Part shown: positions 11,343-23,452 of the stretch, piece after piece
How positions within the stretch are numbered: the stretch's first letter is position 1
Layout: every line of letters starts with the position of its first letter
Origin: Scylla paramamosain
Lineage: Eukaryota > Arthropoda > Malacostraca > Decapoda > Portunidae
Length of the DNA stretch: 64,000 nucleotides
Direction of reading: 5' to 3'
Assembly: GCF_035594125.1 (NCBI RefSeq)
Contig: NC_087181.1
Coordinates: forward strand, 6,641,340 to 6,705,339
Notes under the pieces: model-generated
Told to the model about the DNA's origin: nothing
Seen by the model: only the letters and a program-made list of their open reading frames with translations
Databases searched by the model: none
Position numbers and translations under genes: made by a program

Positions 11343-12483
11343 TTATGGAAGGGACTTTGGTAGGAGATTTAGTAGTAAGAAAAGCAAGGTAATGATTGTG
11401 AATAGGTTATATGATGAGAGAAATTCAGTGTGGAGACTGGGAGGGAATGAGTTGCAACAGACAGATGAATACAAGTAACTGGGAATGTGGATGAATCTGA
11501 ATGGCTGTGTGAAGGAAAAGAATGAAAAGATAAGCATGGTGAACCAGTGGGTCAGTTGTCTAGGAAGTGCAGCAAGGATGAGCGAGTAAATATGACATGG
11601 TGCATGAAGTTTGGAAGAGCATGGCTGTTCTGAGCATTATGTATTGTATGGATGTGATTGTGTGGAATGAAAATTAATGAGAGAAGTTAGAAGTAGGACA
11701 GAATAGAGTAGCAAGGATGGCACTTAATGTACCAAGGTATGCAGCAACAGAGGCCTTGAGAGGACACATGGGATGGAGTACTTTTAGAGAGAGACATGCA
11801 TAAGCAAATGGATGATGCAAGACTAGTGAGAAAGGTGTTTGTATGGAATGTTAGGAGTAGCAGGTGGGGGAAGAAGTGTGAAAAGATGGTAGTAAAGAGT
11901 GGCTTGGAAACTAGTTGGGCTTTTCAGCGGTTTAAGGGAAGGCATGTTAAAAGTGACTGGAGTATGATTGTCAGAAATAGAGAGGGTTTAGAATGGGATG
12001 TATGAAAGTGGAAAAGTGAGGTAGACAAAGTAGTGAAGCGTGTGGGATTGAGTGAATGGGAGAATAAGATGGAACAAAAGAGTACTTTTGGAGTGTTATA
12101 GAGAGAAAGAGGCCCCAATGTATGAAAAGTGGTATGAGGGAAGCCTGGGTGGTGATCCTCTTTTCTGCGTGAAGGCACAATGTATGGATGTGAACGCAAG
12201 GAGTTACAAATGGTCTGAGTCCCGCAGCAAAGTGTGCCAGATGTGTGATATGGGAGAGGATGAGACAGTGGAGCACACAGGGCTGGATCGTGTGAAGTAT
12301 GCCAGAGATAGGAATGAGATGATGCAAGTGGTGTTTAGGGAATTGGGGCATGCTAGAGTGGATAAAACAGGAAGGGAGTGGATGGTATTGCTGCTGGGAC
12401 TGTGTGGGGTGAGGAATGGAAGGATGATTGAGGTTGTGAAAGAGTTCCTCAAGAAAATAAGGCGTGGTAGACGTAGGAACTAG
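11343..12483 (+). pseudogene. LINE ORF2 C-terminal fragment
   Basis: The frames 11239-11478, 11796-12005 and 12052-12483 carry the palm/thumb end (SKVMIVNR, VWRLGGNELQQ) and the C-terminal Cys-Cys-His zinc-binding region (CQMCDMGEDETVEH). The final Cys of the C-x2-C-x10-H-x4-C motif is Arg or shifted here (EHTGLDRV instead of EHVVLEC). Multiple breaks make it inactive. Confidence 0.8.
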
Positions 12484-12613
12484 TGGTGTGATAAATACTG
12501 TATGACTCTGTATGCCGTGTTCTGTTTGTTGTTCTTTTTTCCTCTACAGGAGTTCCGAGAAAATGGCATGGCTTGGGAGGAATCCTGAGCCTCCTGTAAG
12601 ATCAAGATCAAGA
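11343..12613 (+). mobile_element. PHD/esterase LINE, 5'-truncated copy (3' fragment)
   Basis: This fragment matches the last quarter of the LINE at 12614-17219 (compare from 15929). It starts inside the reverse transcriptase and runs through the C-terminal region, 3' UTR (CTACAGGAGTT) and (ATCAAG)n-like tail at 12599-12612. It is more diverged than the other copies, with stops and frameshifts throughout, so it is the oldest of the four. The 5' truncation abuts the inverted repeat at 11236-11333. Confidence 0.85.
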
Positions 12614-12738
12614 GCCACTTCCCATAGGGAGGGTCCCTACGGTGGCGGTGTGTACAAGTGGCTTTGCCTTGTTATCTGAGTTTTTCTCTGAGTTTTGTGG
12701 TTTATTTTCTCTTGCCTGTGTGCTGAAATACCCTGAAA

Positions 12739-13649
12739 ATGGTGATGAGCACGTGTGGTTCATGCGAGGAGAGTGTGGCGAACAGGCAAAGGGCTGTGGC
12801 ATGCGAGAGATGCAAGGCCTGGTTCCATGTAGCCTGTGTGGGCATGAGGGAGGCCAACATGAAGGCGCTGGGGTTCGAGCTTCTGGTGTTCCTCTGCAGG
12901 GAATGCCTGAGCAAGAGCCTCAATGAATGGAGGAACCAGGATGAGGAAAAAGAAGAGTGGAGCAGAGCACCTAGACAGAAAACCTGATGAAAGAGGCAGA
13001 AGCACAGACGATGAAGACTGAGGAGAGAAAAGACCAGCAAGAAGTGGTGGAAGTGGCCAGAACAGACAGACGCCCAAGGAAGAAGAGAATGGTAATTAAG
13101 AAAGCCCCAGTATGTGTCATTGGAGACAGCATGGTAAGGAAGACTCCTGACTTTGTGAGAAGGGAAATTGAGTGCACCAGCATGGGAGGTGCTAAGATCC
13201 AAGACGTCAAGAGGAAAGTCAAGGAAGAAGTGCAAGAAATGGAAGAGAGAAGCCTGCTAGTTGTCCAAGGAGGAGGCAACAACTTAGTAGAGGCAGGTGC
13301 TGAAGACACAGTAAAGGAAGTGATAGAAGCAGTGAGGGCAGCAGAAGAGAAGAAGATGTGTGTGGCTGTGGTGGGGGTCCTGCGGTGCCCACGGGAAGGA
13401 GTGTAGTATGAGAAGGTCAGAAGAGAAACGAACTGCAAGATATGCATGGAACTCATGAAGGTCAAGATGGAATGGATGGCAGAGAAGAAGGGCAACGTGA
13501 GCTTCCTGGACATGGATGGGATCCTCGACCAGGACAAATTCTTCGGGAGAGACGGGGTCCACCTCAACCACAATGGGAATGAGAGGCTAGGACGTCGACT
13601 GACCGAGTGGATGAGGGCGAGGCAGGTGTGTTGTGTGGACAACGCATGA
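12739..13649 (+). pseudogene. LINE ORF1: PHD finger plus SGNH esterase (broken)
   Basis: ATG 12739 opens a frame with a PHD-type zinc finger in its first about 65 residues: CGSCEESV, CERCKAWFHVAC, then FLCREC. A frameshift near 12980 leads into the frame from 12987, which has a basic/acidic linker and then an SGNH hydrolase domain: nucleophile block VIGDSMV near 13115, a GGGNN block near 13275 and the Asp/His block DGVHLNHNGNERLG near 13553-13595. An in-frame TAG at 13404-13406 (CAG in the copy at 34757) breaks the esterase. In this family ORF1 is thought to act as the nucleic-acid-binding partner of ORF2. The esterase role is not well understood. Confidence 0.85.
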
Positions 13650-13712
13650 TGAGGAGGACCCACTGATGTCAGCAAACATGGAAGAAAAGAGACTAACCAG
13701 GCAAGTAAATGT

Positions 13713-16700
13713 GTGAAGATTGGCTGTATGAATGTGAGAGGATGGGGTGTGGGCAAGTTTGAGGATGTATGCAAGGAGCTCAGGGAGTGGAGGTTCGACT
13801 TAGTCGGGCTCACTGAGACTCACCTGAGAGATGATGTACGAATGGAGGGATGCGAGTATGTTATGATTGGAAAGGGGCATAAGGCACAGGAAACACTGGG
13901 AGGAGGCGTAGCCCTACTCTACAAGAAAGAAAGAAGACTGAAAGTACAGGAGATTGATATGGGAGTGTACAAGTAGTGAGGATGTGCTTGCAGTCAGAGT
14001 GGAATGCATGGATGGTCGTGGCAGACCAGAGAAGGTGGTACTGGTGATAGCGTACATGACTGTCATGGGTGAAAGAGCAGAGAGGGAAAATAGGAGGAAG
14101 TATGACATACTTAAGAAAGTTGTGAGAGAGCATGGAGAGGAGAGAGTGCTAATTATGGGTGACATGAATGCACATGTGGGAATACGAGGGAAACAGGTGA
14201 ACAGGAATGGTGAAATGCTTGGAGAGTTTGTTGATGAACTGGAGCTGGAAAATCTGAATGTTACTTTGGCTGAGGGGCATGTGACTTGGAGTGCAAGAAA
14301 ACAGGAATCGGCAATTGACTACATGTTGGTGAATGGAAGAATGCGTGAAATTGTGTCGCACATGTGGATAGATGAGGATGGTTTGGTTGATATTGTGTCC
14401 GATTACAACATGCTGGTTGTGGAGTGCTTGATGCAGGGTGGGAATGAAGTGAAAGTGGCAAGTAAGAAAAAGAAGTGGAGACTGAGAGATGTAGGGTGGG
14501 AGAACTTTCAGGTTGATCTGAGTGAGAGAAGCTGGGACGACGAAAGTGTGCATGACGTGGAGCATCTGAATGAGAAACTGGTTGAGGACGTGAGGGGTGC
14601 TGCTGAGAACCAGATAGGGTTTGTGAGAGTAGGTAGAAGAAAGAATGTATGTAAACCATGGTGGAATGATGAAATCAAAGCAGCTAGGAAGGAGCAAAAG
14701 AGAATGAGTAGACAGTGTAGATGGCTGAGGAAAAAGAGGCATGAAAGCGATGAGGCAGAGAATGAGTATCAGAATGCATGGGCAGCGTATGTGAAGCAGC
14801 AGCGGTTGACAAGATGAATGATAATGAATGCTAAAGTGAAGAGTGAAAGGAGCGTGATTCAATCTTTAAGGAGAAAGGTATGGAAGGTGGCTGTGAATGG
14901 TACAAGTTCATGAGAGGTGAGAATATGTCAGGCAGTGTTGGTGTGGAGAGTCTAAAAGTGGAGAGCGTAGTTATAACAGAGAAGGATGGAATCAGGGAGG
15001 CAATCAAAGGGTTCTGGGAAGAAGTAGGTGGGGTAGGTGAGATGTCTAGTGTGAGAGAAGAATGTGTAACACTGGAAAGGAAGAATGCAGATGAACTGGA
15101 TGAAACAATCAGTAAGGATGAAGTGGAGAGGTGTGTGAGAAGGCAGAAGAATGGCAAGGCAGCAGGTCCAGATGATATACCCTATGAGTTCTACAAGAAT
15201 GGTGGGGAGGTAGTGATAGACAGAATGACTGAGTTATTCAACCGAGTGTGGGATGAAGAGAGAGTGCCAAGAAAGTGGAATGAGAGTGGAGTGTGTCTGT
15301 TGCATAAGGGAGGATTTAAGAGTAAGAATGAGCTGAAGAACTACAGGCCAATTGCATTAGTGAATACAATAGGTAAAGTTTTCAGTGCAGTGTTGAATGA
15401 AAGACTGTAAATGGATTGAGAGAGCTGGAGTGCTGGGTGAAGAACAGAATGGTTTTCGTAGGGACAGGAGAGCTGAGGACAATATGTTTGTGGTGAATGA
15501 AATGATTGAGAAGAAAAAGAAGGATGGGGGTAAATTGTACCTAGGTTTTTTGGATATAGAGAAAGCTTATGATAGAGTGAACAGAGAAATGTTAGGTAAA
15601 GTCTTAGAAAAGATTGGATTGAGTGCAAAGATAGTTAACATAGTGCAAAGTATGTATGTGGACACAAGAGCTAGATACAGGCTAGGAGACATAGAAACAG
15701 ACTGGGTGAAGAGTGAGAGAGGAGTTAGGCAAGGCTGTATATTGTCACGAACCCTTTTTAGCCTGTATACAGAGGAGCTAGCAGCCAGGATGAGAAGAAT
15801 GAATGTAGGGGTAAGTGTGGGGAATGATAAGTATGTGTGCTCCTTTATGCAGATGATGTAGTTGTTATGAGTGAATCGGCAGATGAGCTTCAAAGTTTGT
15901 TGGATGTAGTGGATGGCTATGGTAAAGACTTTGAAGTAAGGTTTAGCAGTGAGAAAAGCAAAGTAATGATTGTGAATAGGTCAGAGGATGAAAGTAATGT
16001 GGTATGGAGACTTGGAGAGAATGAGTTGAGACAGGTGCAAGAATACAAGTACTTAGGGATGTGGATGAGTCCTAGTGGGTGTGCAAAGGCAAAGAATGAA
16101 AAGATAAGTATGGCAAACCAGTGGGTAGGTCGATTGGGAAGCGCAGCAAGGATGAGAGCAAGTAAGTATGATGTGTTGAGAGAAGTGTGGAAGAGTGTGG
16201 CTGTGACATGTATAATGTATGGTATGGATGTGATTGCATGGAATGAAAGTGAAATTGATAAGTTAGAAGTGGGCCAGAATAGAGTAGCAAGGATGGCACT
16301 GAGTGCACTGAGGTGCACAGCAGTTGAAGCCTTGAGAGGTGGCATGGGATGGAGCACCTTCAGAGAAAGACTCACAAAAACCACACTTAGGTACAAGATT
16401 AGGCTTGAGAGAATGGATGATGCAAGAATAGCAAGGAAGGTGTACCTGTGGAATGAAAGTGGAAGCAAATGGAGGAAGAGATGCATGAGAATGACAGACA
16501 GGAATGGATTGCAAGTTGTGTGAGCGATAAGAATGGCTGGTAGGAATCAAAATAAGCGTGAATGGATGGTAACAAGAGGAGGCAGAGTGGGAGCGGAATG
16601 GGATGTGAGAAAATGGAAGAATGAGATAGACAAAGAAGTTAAATGTGTGGGATTGAATGAATGGAAGAATGAAATGGAAAGAAAGAAGACCCTGGAATGG

Positions 16701-17099
16701 TACAAGGAGAAAGAGTCCCCAAGGTATGAAAGGTGGTATGATGGAAGCCTGGGCGGTGATCTTCTCTTCCGAGCGAGGGCACAGTGTATGGATGTGAATG
16801 CAAGGAGTTACAGGTGGTCTGAGTCCCGCAGCAAAGTGTGCCAGATGTGTGACATGGGAGAGGATGAGACGGTGGAACATGTGGTGCTGGAGTGTGGGAA
16901 GTATGCCAGAGACAGGAATGAGATGATGCAAGTGATACTGACTGAGTTAGGGCATGATAGGAATGAAAGAGTGGAGAAGACAGGAAAGGAATGGATGGTG
17001 TTGTTGCTGGGACTGTGTAGAGAGGCGAATGAAAGGATGATTGAGGTGGTGAAAGAGTTTCTGGAGAGAATGTGGCGTGGCAGGTGTATGAACAATTAG
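13713..17099 (+). pseudogene. LINE ORF2: endonuclease, reverse transcriptase, CCHC-type C-terminus (broken)
   Basis: The product starts with an EEP endonuclease (GCMNVRGWGVGK, LVGLTETHLRDD, GDMNAHVG, Asp-Tyr catalytic context SDYNMLVVE, where the usual His is Tyr). Reverse transcriptase follows with KNGKAAGPDDIP, NYRPIALVNTIGK, EEQNGFRRDR, LDIEKAYDRVN, GVRQGCILS and, in a shifted frame, LYADDVVVM. The C-terminus has CQMCDMGEDETVEHVVLEC. Comparison with the 34757-43863 copy shows the lesions: 1-bp loss near 13965, CGA to TGA near 14815, 2-bp loss near 15409, 1-bp loss near 15829 and TGG to TGA near 16521. It is inactive. The reading is secure because two copies complement each other. Confidence 0.9.
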
Positions 17100-17196
17100 G
17101 ATAGAGGATGCTGTTCGTTTCTCTTTTTTTTCCCCCTTCTACAGGAGTTGCCGATCCAAAGGCCTGGCTCAGGAGTGATCCTGTGCCACCTGTACC

Positions 17197-17219
17197 ATCA
17201 AGATCAAGATCAAGATCAA
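17197..17219 (+). repeat. LINE 3' tail (ATCAAG)n
   Basis: About four hexamer units close the element. The same tail occurs at 12599-12612, 43843-43863 and 46094-46110, each directly after the conserved CCTGTGCCACCTGTA-type 3' UTR. Confidence 0.9.
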
Positions 17220-17879
17220 TGAATCCCAACACCATCACTACTGTACAACTCCATTTTCCACTAGCTTTTCCCAGCAGCAAGATGTCCAAGTGTTATGATC
17301 ACCTTCATTATTGTAGTAAGTGGGTTGCTCCTTTCTTTACTATCTTGTAAGGCTTCCCTCACCAGATCGGTGACAAAGAGAATACCTGCATGGTCTAAAC
17401 CAGAGGTGTCAAACACACGGCCCACAGGCCACATGAGGCCTGCCATACTCCTTAATGCGGCCCGCGGCACATCTGCTGCTCCATTCTTCCAGTCGGTCTT
17501 CCCTATGTTTATATGATTAATTAATCCGGTCTTTCGTCTCAGGTTATCACATAGTAATAAATCAGATCACTCTCTTTGTACATCAGGTATATTTATCATG
17601 TTTGAAACAATGTCTATTTCAGTGTGTTGACTCCTTACTTTACAGGTAATAAACGTGAATGTGACGCGGCAGGCTCTTGCTTCACCCAGCCTTCGAGCAT
17701 GAAAATGAGTCTTTTGTCCTTCGAGTCTCGAGTCAGGTGGACTGTTGGAGCGTTACATATATCCAATATCTCATATACAAACTTATTTTGAATCCCTTCC
17801 ACACATTTTCAAAGAAAAGAACATCTTGTAGTGCAGGAAAAGTGGTAATCTTTTTTTTTTTTTTTTTTTTTTTGCTGCA

Positions 17880-19545
17880 ATGAATCGAAAACCAACCTGT
17901 TTGATCTGTAACCAAAATGTAACTGTGGCAAAGGAATATAATATTCGCAGGTATTACGCAAGTACTCATGCTTCAAAGTGTGATGAATATAGAGGAAAGT
18001 TGCATGAAGGAAAAGTTAGGGAGTTAGAAGTCACTCAAAAAGCAGCAGACAGGATTTAAAAGTGTTCAACAAGCTAGTGATGCTCCAGTTCAGGCAAGTT
18101 ATAGGATTTCACAAGAAATAGCTGTATCATCGAAACCTTCTTTGGAGGGCAACTTTATAAAGAAATGTATGTTGTTGGCCGCGGAAGATATTTGCCCTGA
18201 AAAGCGTTAAGCATTTGCAAACATATGCCTCTCAAGAAATACAGTTTCAGGTAGAATCGATGAATTACCAGAAAAATCTTTACAGTCAGCTTAAGGAAAA
18301 AGTTGCTAAATTTGCAGCATTTTCTGTAGCAATTGATGAAAGTACAGATGTAACTGACACAGCATAATTTGGAGTTTATATACATGGTGTAGATGAAAAT
18401 ATGTAGGTAACTGAAGAATTTATGGAACTGGTACCATTGAAGAGAGCAACAAAGGGGGATGATATATTTTTTAATTTGGCAGGTGCACTAGATAAAACAG
18501 GTGTTGACTGGATGAAAACTGTGAGTCTGGCTACAGATGAAGCGCCTCAAATGGTTAGTAAAAAAGCTGGTGTGGCAACCAAGTTAAAAGGAAAAACTAC
18601 TAACTGTGAACTCAGATCATCAACTTCATAATGTTCATTGCATAATTCACAGAGAAGTGCTTTGCAGTAAGACATTTAAGATGGATCATGTCATGGATGT
18701 TGTTATTAAAGCAGTGAACTTCATACGTGCATGAGGTCTAAGCCACAGATAGTTCAACAGCTTATTGAAGGAAATTCACACTCATGGGCAAACTCTGCCA
18801 TATCACACTGATGTTCGTTGCTTAAGCTGAGAAATCGTGCTGAATTGCTTTTATGAATTAAAAAGTAAAACACAGAGGTTTATGCATGAGAAAATAAGGG
18901 ATGTGCAGGAACTGAGAGACAAAGAATGGATTCAAGATCTAGCTTTCTTGGTTGATATGACAGAAAACTTGCATTACCTGAATAGTAGGCTGCAAGGTTG
19001 CAATAAATTGGTAACAGATTTACATGACTCTATTCATGCCTTTGAGCTGAAGCTTAAACTTTTTGAACACAAGCTAGCAACAAGTAATACTGCACACTTT
19101 CCAACTCTGAAGTCCCTGCAAAATGCACACCTGAGTTTCATGGTGATATCAACACCTAAAAATACTGCAACAAGATTTCCAAGTTAGTGAGCAAGTTCAG
19201 AGAAAGATTTGCAGACGTTAAAAACCTTGAGCATGATTTTTCTATTTCCCGCAACCCTTTCTCTGTTAGTGCTGATGAGGTATCAGAACAGTTTCAGTTA
19301 GAACTAATTGAGCTCCACTGTAATTCTGTGTTGAAGAATAAGTTTTCAACTGTTAATATTGAAACATTCTATCAGTATGTTGGGCCAACACATCCCCAAA
19401 TTAAATGTTTGGCCTCAAAGATTATGTCAATGTTCAGCACTACCTATGTCTACGAACAACTCTTTTCTGTGATGAACTTGAATAAGTCTCGACTCAGGTC
19501 TCAGCTAACTGATGAACATCTCAATACAACACTGAAGGTAGCCAC
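17880..19545 (+). pseudogene. hAT transposase (GTF2IRD2/ZBED-like), main part
   Basis: From ATG 17880 a BED-type zinc finger reads TCLICNQNVTVAKEYNIRRYY followed by H and C ligand positions. The catalytic core shows AIDESTDVTD near 18333-18360 (first Asp) and ATDEAPQMV near 18531-18555, where Gly of the usual TDGAPxM is Glu. The C-terminal dimerisation region reads EQLFSVMNLNKSRLR followed by LTDEHLNTTLKVAT and is cut at 19545 by the BEL element. Several stops and frameshifts (for example TAA at 18365-18367, TAG at 18403) make it inactive. The family resembles the GTF2IRD2-like hAT transposases found widely in invertebrate genomes. Confidence 0.85.
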
Positions 19546-20378
19546 TGTATCAACAGTCTGATGATAATTGGAATATCAATTACTTTATTTATTTGTTTAT
19601 TTCTAAATTAGTTTGTGTATTAGTGTATTTATGTAGATGAGGATTAAGCTCTGTGAATGGTGCACAAGCCGTACGTCTTTGTAACATAGCACTGGGGAGG
19701 TGAGGTTAGGCGGCAGCAGGGTGATGAGGTGGCGACAAACGGTCAGCCAGGATTAGTTGCTGTCCGCCTTAACCTAAAGAGTGTTGTGATGGATCACTGG
19801 ATGTAATATTTATTCAAGACTTAGAATTATTCTATTATGCTGGTATGTATGGCTATGTTTGGTTATAATAATATTGTGTGCTGGTTTATCTGCTGGTATT
19901 CACATAAAACATTTGTGATGTTCATCAACAAAATGAAGCTCATGTATTAGTGATGATTTTTTATGATTACAGTGTTAATGTGATTGTGCGGTCGGCTATT
20001 AGGATTGATAGTTACTTAGGGAATATTTCATGTATTACAGTTTATGAATCCAATTACTGGTTCGGAAAGTTTATGGAGGCGATCCATATGTGACAGGAGC
20101 AACCATTGTGAGTTATAATTCTAATGCTTATCATAAATGAAAATCAATGTTGTTGATTAGTTATATGATTGATTTTTAATTGCACTTAGCATATGGTGAA
20201 TTCTACATACATCCATTCTCAACTTTCATATTAATTATTAATGATATTTGGGTACTTGAGGTGATACAAAAAAACTTTGTTTGGGATATGTTTATTGTAA
20301 TGATTTTGACAGGTCCAAATGCTTGTAATAAAGAAGTTATGGCAGTGTTCAAGCTGTGTTAATGGATGCCCCCATACA
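19546..20378 (+). repeat. BEL 5' LTR
   Basis: An 833-bp LTR starts TGTATCAACAG and ends CCCCCATACA. It matches 24126-24700 plus 30975-31243. Confidence 0.92.
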
Positions 20379-20396
20379 TTTGAACAACGCTCTAGG

Positions 20397-22474
20397 ATGG
20401 TAGAAGTGGATTCAGGGAAGATGGAGGAACTCAAGATACAACGAAGCACTGCCAAGAGAAAGTTTACCAGAAAGAGCAACATTTTCAAGGAAAGTGTACT
20501 GCAAAAGGATCCTGTACCAGTGCTACAACGCAATTATGATGAGGTTAGTCATGTCTATAAGGAGGTTGAAAAGTGCCCATGAAGCGTATACAGACTTTCC
20601 AGTGTAACCGGTGCTGAGGACAAGGTTTTAGATGAAGAGGATCAATATATCATTGGCTTAGAGAGAAAAAGGAAGGAATGTAACATATTATTGGCTAAAA
20701 ATCTGGATCAGCTATCAAAGGTAAATAATGTGGGTGATAAAAAAAAGTGAAAGTTAAAGCTTTGGAATCTCCTATGTTTGATGGTGATGTACGCAAATAC
20801 CCAACATTCAAGGCAGATTTTGAAAGGTTAATGAAAGATTAATTCAGGAAAGATCCATTCACTTTGAAACAATGTTTGACAGGTGAAGAAGCACACAAAA
20901 GTATAGAAACCGACTACAATGAAATGTTTGAGAGACTTAATGAAAGGTATGGTAACAGTACGAAAATTGTTGATGTAGTCCTCTATGATCGTAAGACATT
21001 AAGAAAACTTACAGATAGAGATACTAAAGGATTTGTGAAAATGATCAAAAAGGTGGAAAAATGTTGGCTGGATCTGAAAAGGATGAACCTAACAGCTGAA
21101 ATGAAGACAAGTAACACAATGAATCATATCGAAAAAATTTTGCCTATGACACAAAAACGGAATGGGTCATATTAGCTGAAAGCATCACTAACTCTGATCA
21201 GATTTTTGATGAACTGCTTAAATTCTTACTAAGAAGAGAATACTTGAGTATATGGATTTCAGTATGTGAGTGACAGGAAATGTAGACAAATCTAATGTGC
21301 ACAATGTTGCAGGATTGCTTACTCCTGATTTTGGAGTGCGGGATGATTCAGGTGACATAATGGAAGCTATAAAAAGACTTCAGGAAAATCAAGAATGCCA
21401 GAGTAAGAAACTAGAGCAATGTATGATCAATTTAGCCAACATTATGACGAGTATGACGAATAGTGGTAGTCAAAACTTGCATGCAGGAGACACAATTAGG
21501 TATAACTGCTGGTTTCATGGTACTGTTAATCATGATATCCTGGAGTGCACGGCATTTCTAAGGTTAGATAATTATGGGAAGATTGATGCTCTGCGGAAGA
21601 ATGGTATCTGTTTCAACTGCCTCAGAGGAGTTCATGTAGCAAATCAGTGTAACTTGAAAAGAACATGTGATGTTAAAAGGAACAATAACATCCGCTGTAG
21701 CAGATCTCATCACAACATGTTGCATCAAGCTCACGTAAAGGGAATTACGTTTCACAGCACAAGTCAAAGGCAAAATACACCATTGATAAGAAAGACACTG
21801 TTAATGATCAGTAAAGTATTTAGTCAGGGACGACCTGTAACGACACTCTGGGATTCAGGCTCTGATATAACTATCAAAACGCATGCACTTGCTTCAAAAT
21901 TTGGATTAGAGAGCAGACATAGATCTATTAATGACTAAAGTAGGCAATATAACTGAAAAATTCCCTAGCAAAGAATACATACTCCCTCTCACAGATAAGG
22001 ATGGAAATGAATTATTCATAAGAGCAGCAGGAATTATTTTAAATTAATTTAAATCTTATCAGGATCAAATAGAGAACATGGTCATCAGAAATGTATACAG
22101 GAAATTATCAGAGACATAACTGCAAACTTGTAATGGTCCTATTAACTATGTGCAGCATCATGAAGTCCATAAACCTGATTCACTATCAACACCTCTCAGA
22201 ATTGTTTTTAATTCATCAGCTTCATATATGGACCCTGTCTTGAACGACTACTGGTATAAAGGTCGGAATGTCTTGAATAATCAGTTGGCTATTTTATTTA
22301 GATTTCATCAAAGAGAGATTGCAATTGTCGGTGACATCAGCAAAATGTACCACACTATCAAACTCAGTTTATTAGATCAACACACTCACAGCTTCATCTG
22401 AAGAGATATAATACTAGAAGATGTACCCGACCATTATGCTCTTATAGCTGTAGCGTTCGGCGATAAACCAAGTG
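20397..22474 (+). pseudogene. BEL gag, protease and reverse transcriptase (degenerate)
   Basis: ATG 20397 begins a gag-like frame (KRKFTRKSNIFKESVLQKD). The frame at 20864-21175 continues gag. The frame at 21270-21938 has a CCHC knuckle CFNCLRGVHVANQC, a second Cys/His cluster ending HHNMLHQ, and the aspartic protease site TLWDSGSDITI. The frame at 22150-22401 is the BEL reverse transcriptase start (HHEVHKPDSLSTPLRIVFNSS, GDISKMYHTIKL). It then runs on, past stops, to GDKPSG at about 22460-22475, where the inverted-repeat element enters. Reverse transcriptase is missing its central YxDD region. There are many stops and frameshifts. Confidence 0.85.
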
Positions 22475-22478
22475 GAAT

Positions 22479-23452
22479 GGGGAATTTTCAGAACTAGTGG
22501 TTGTCACCAGGTGGCAGCACAGACAAACTCTTCTCTCACATACAAGCAATATCAGATATACCTACAGTGTTATTCTATTTACATGAAGATGCAATGGGCT
22601 TATATAATATATTTTTCTACGTAATCCCTTCTAAGTAGTAACACAAGTAAAATCAAACTCTTTTCATGAACAAATGTATATAAGTTGATTTTCTAGTGAA
22701 TCGGCATTTAGATTTATTTGGCCATCTTAAGATTTCCAAATGAATACACTCTTGATTGGAAACGTCTTAATGTAGACGACAGTAAACATAAAGGCAACAT
22801 GTCTGTGACAGTCAAAAGTCCAAATTACATAGATCTCCTTCCTAGTTTATGGAAACGGCAATTTTAATAAAAAAAAATTTGCAACTCGAGTGTCCTGGCG
22901 ATAATAATGCTGTATCTCTAACCAAAACAAACACCTGACTCGCTGGTTGAACTTAAGAAACACGTTTTTGGACAAGAAGTTGAATGTTGCTGCGGTGCCC
23001 ATCTCCACTACGCCCTAAGCAATGGATTACGGTAGCTGGACACTACAGCAGCAGCAGGATCGCCTGAGAGATGTTTGTTTTGGTTCTCGATTACTTTGCC
23101 TTGTCGCTTGCTTCGTGAGAGGGATGCTAAAATCCCCCCCCCGCAAAAAAAAAAAAAACGAGCCATTTTTTTCATTGTCCAAATCAATAGTTTTTATATT
23201 TGTAATATGCTTTATTTAAGATAATGCTAGCAGTTTACTCGATAATCACAAAAAAAAAAAAAAAATTTACCACATTCAATATTATCCATACCAGATACTG
23301 AAAAGTCGATACATCATTTCAACAGTATCATGATGATCAATGTTCTATGCATCTTTACGCACCTGGGATTTACTACAACAATATTTGAACTCTCTTTCCT
23401 ACAATTAGATGAGCAGCAACGACATCTAGCGGTTTAGTTTTGCAAACACCCC
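22479..23452 (+). mobile_element. 974-bp inverted-repeat element, unclassified (copy 1)
   Basis: The left end GGGGAATTTTCAGAACTA and right end TAGTTTTGCAAACACCCC are imperfect inverted termini, with flanking dinucleotide AT on both sides (22477-22478 and 23453-23454). Removing the element and one AT restores the BEL reading GDKPSG-IIAMLALKHT, which defines the boundaries. A second copy in the opposite orientation lies at 60202-62482. I see no transposase. Superfamily is unknown. Confidence 0.75.

Larger units (their letters stand above)
12614..17219 (+). mobile_element. PHD/esterase LINE, near full-length copy
   Basis: This is a 4.6-kb non-LTR retrotransposon with about 125 bp of leader, ORF1 (PHD finger plus SGNH esterase), ORF2 (endonuclease, reverse transcriptase, C-terminal zinc region), a short 3' UTR and a tail of (ATCAAG)n instead of poly(A). 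Three other copies in the window (11343-12613, 34757-43863, 43983-46110) share the same 3' end, which fixes the element boundary near 17219. PHD and esterase domains in ORF1 and microsatellite tails are known from the CR1 group. The reverse transcriptase wording is less typical of CR1. No target duplication is evident. Confidence 0.9.

Noticed and set aside
14149..14862. Long minus-strand open frame (about 237 residues) opposite LINE ORF2, and similar ones at 12971-13813, 15917-16486 and 43046-44137
   Set aside because: They are antisense to well-supported LINE coding sequence, are rich in Ser/His/Pro/Leu as expected for the complement of Glu/Arg/Lys-rich codons, and match no family.
17401..17414. 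An 8-bp target duplication for the large hAT element
   Set aside because: GTCTAAAC at the left and ATGAGTTC at the right do not match, so I do not claim a duplication although the termini resemble each other.
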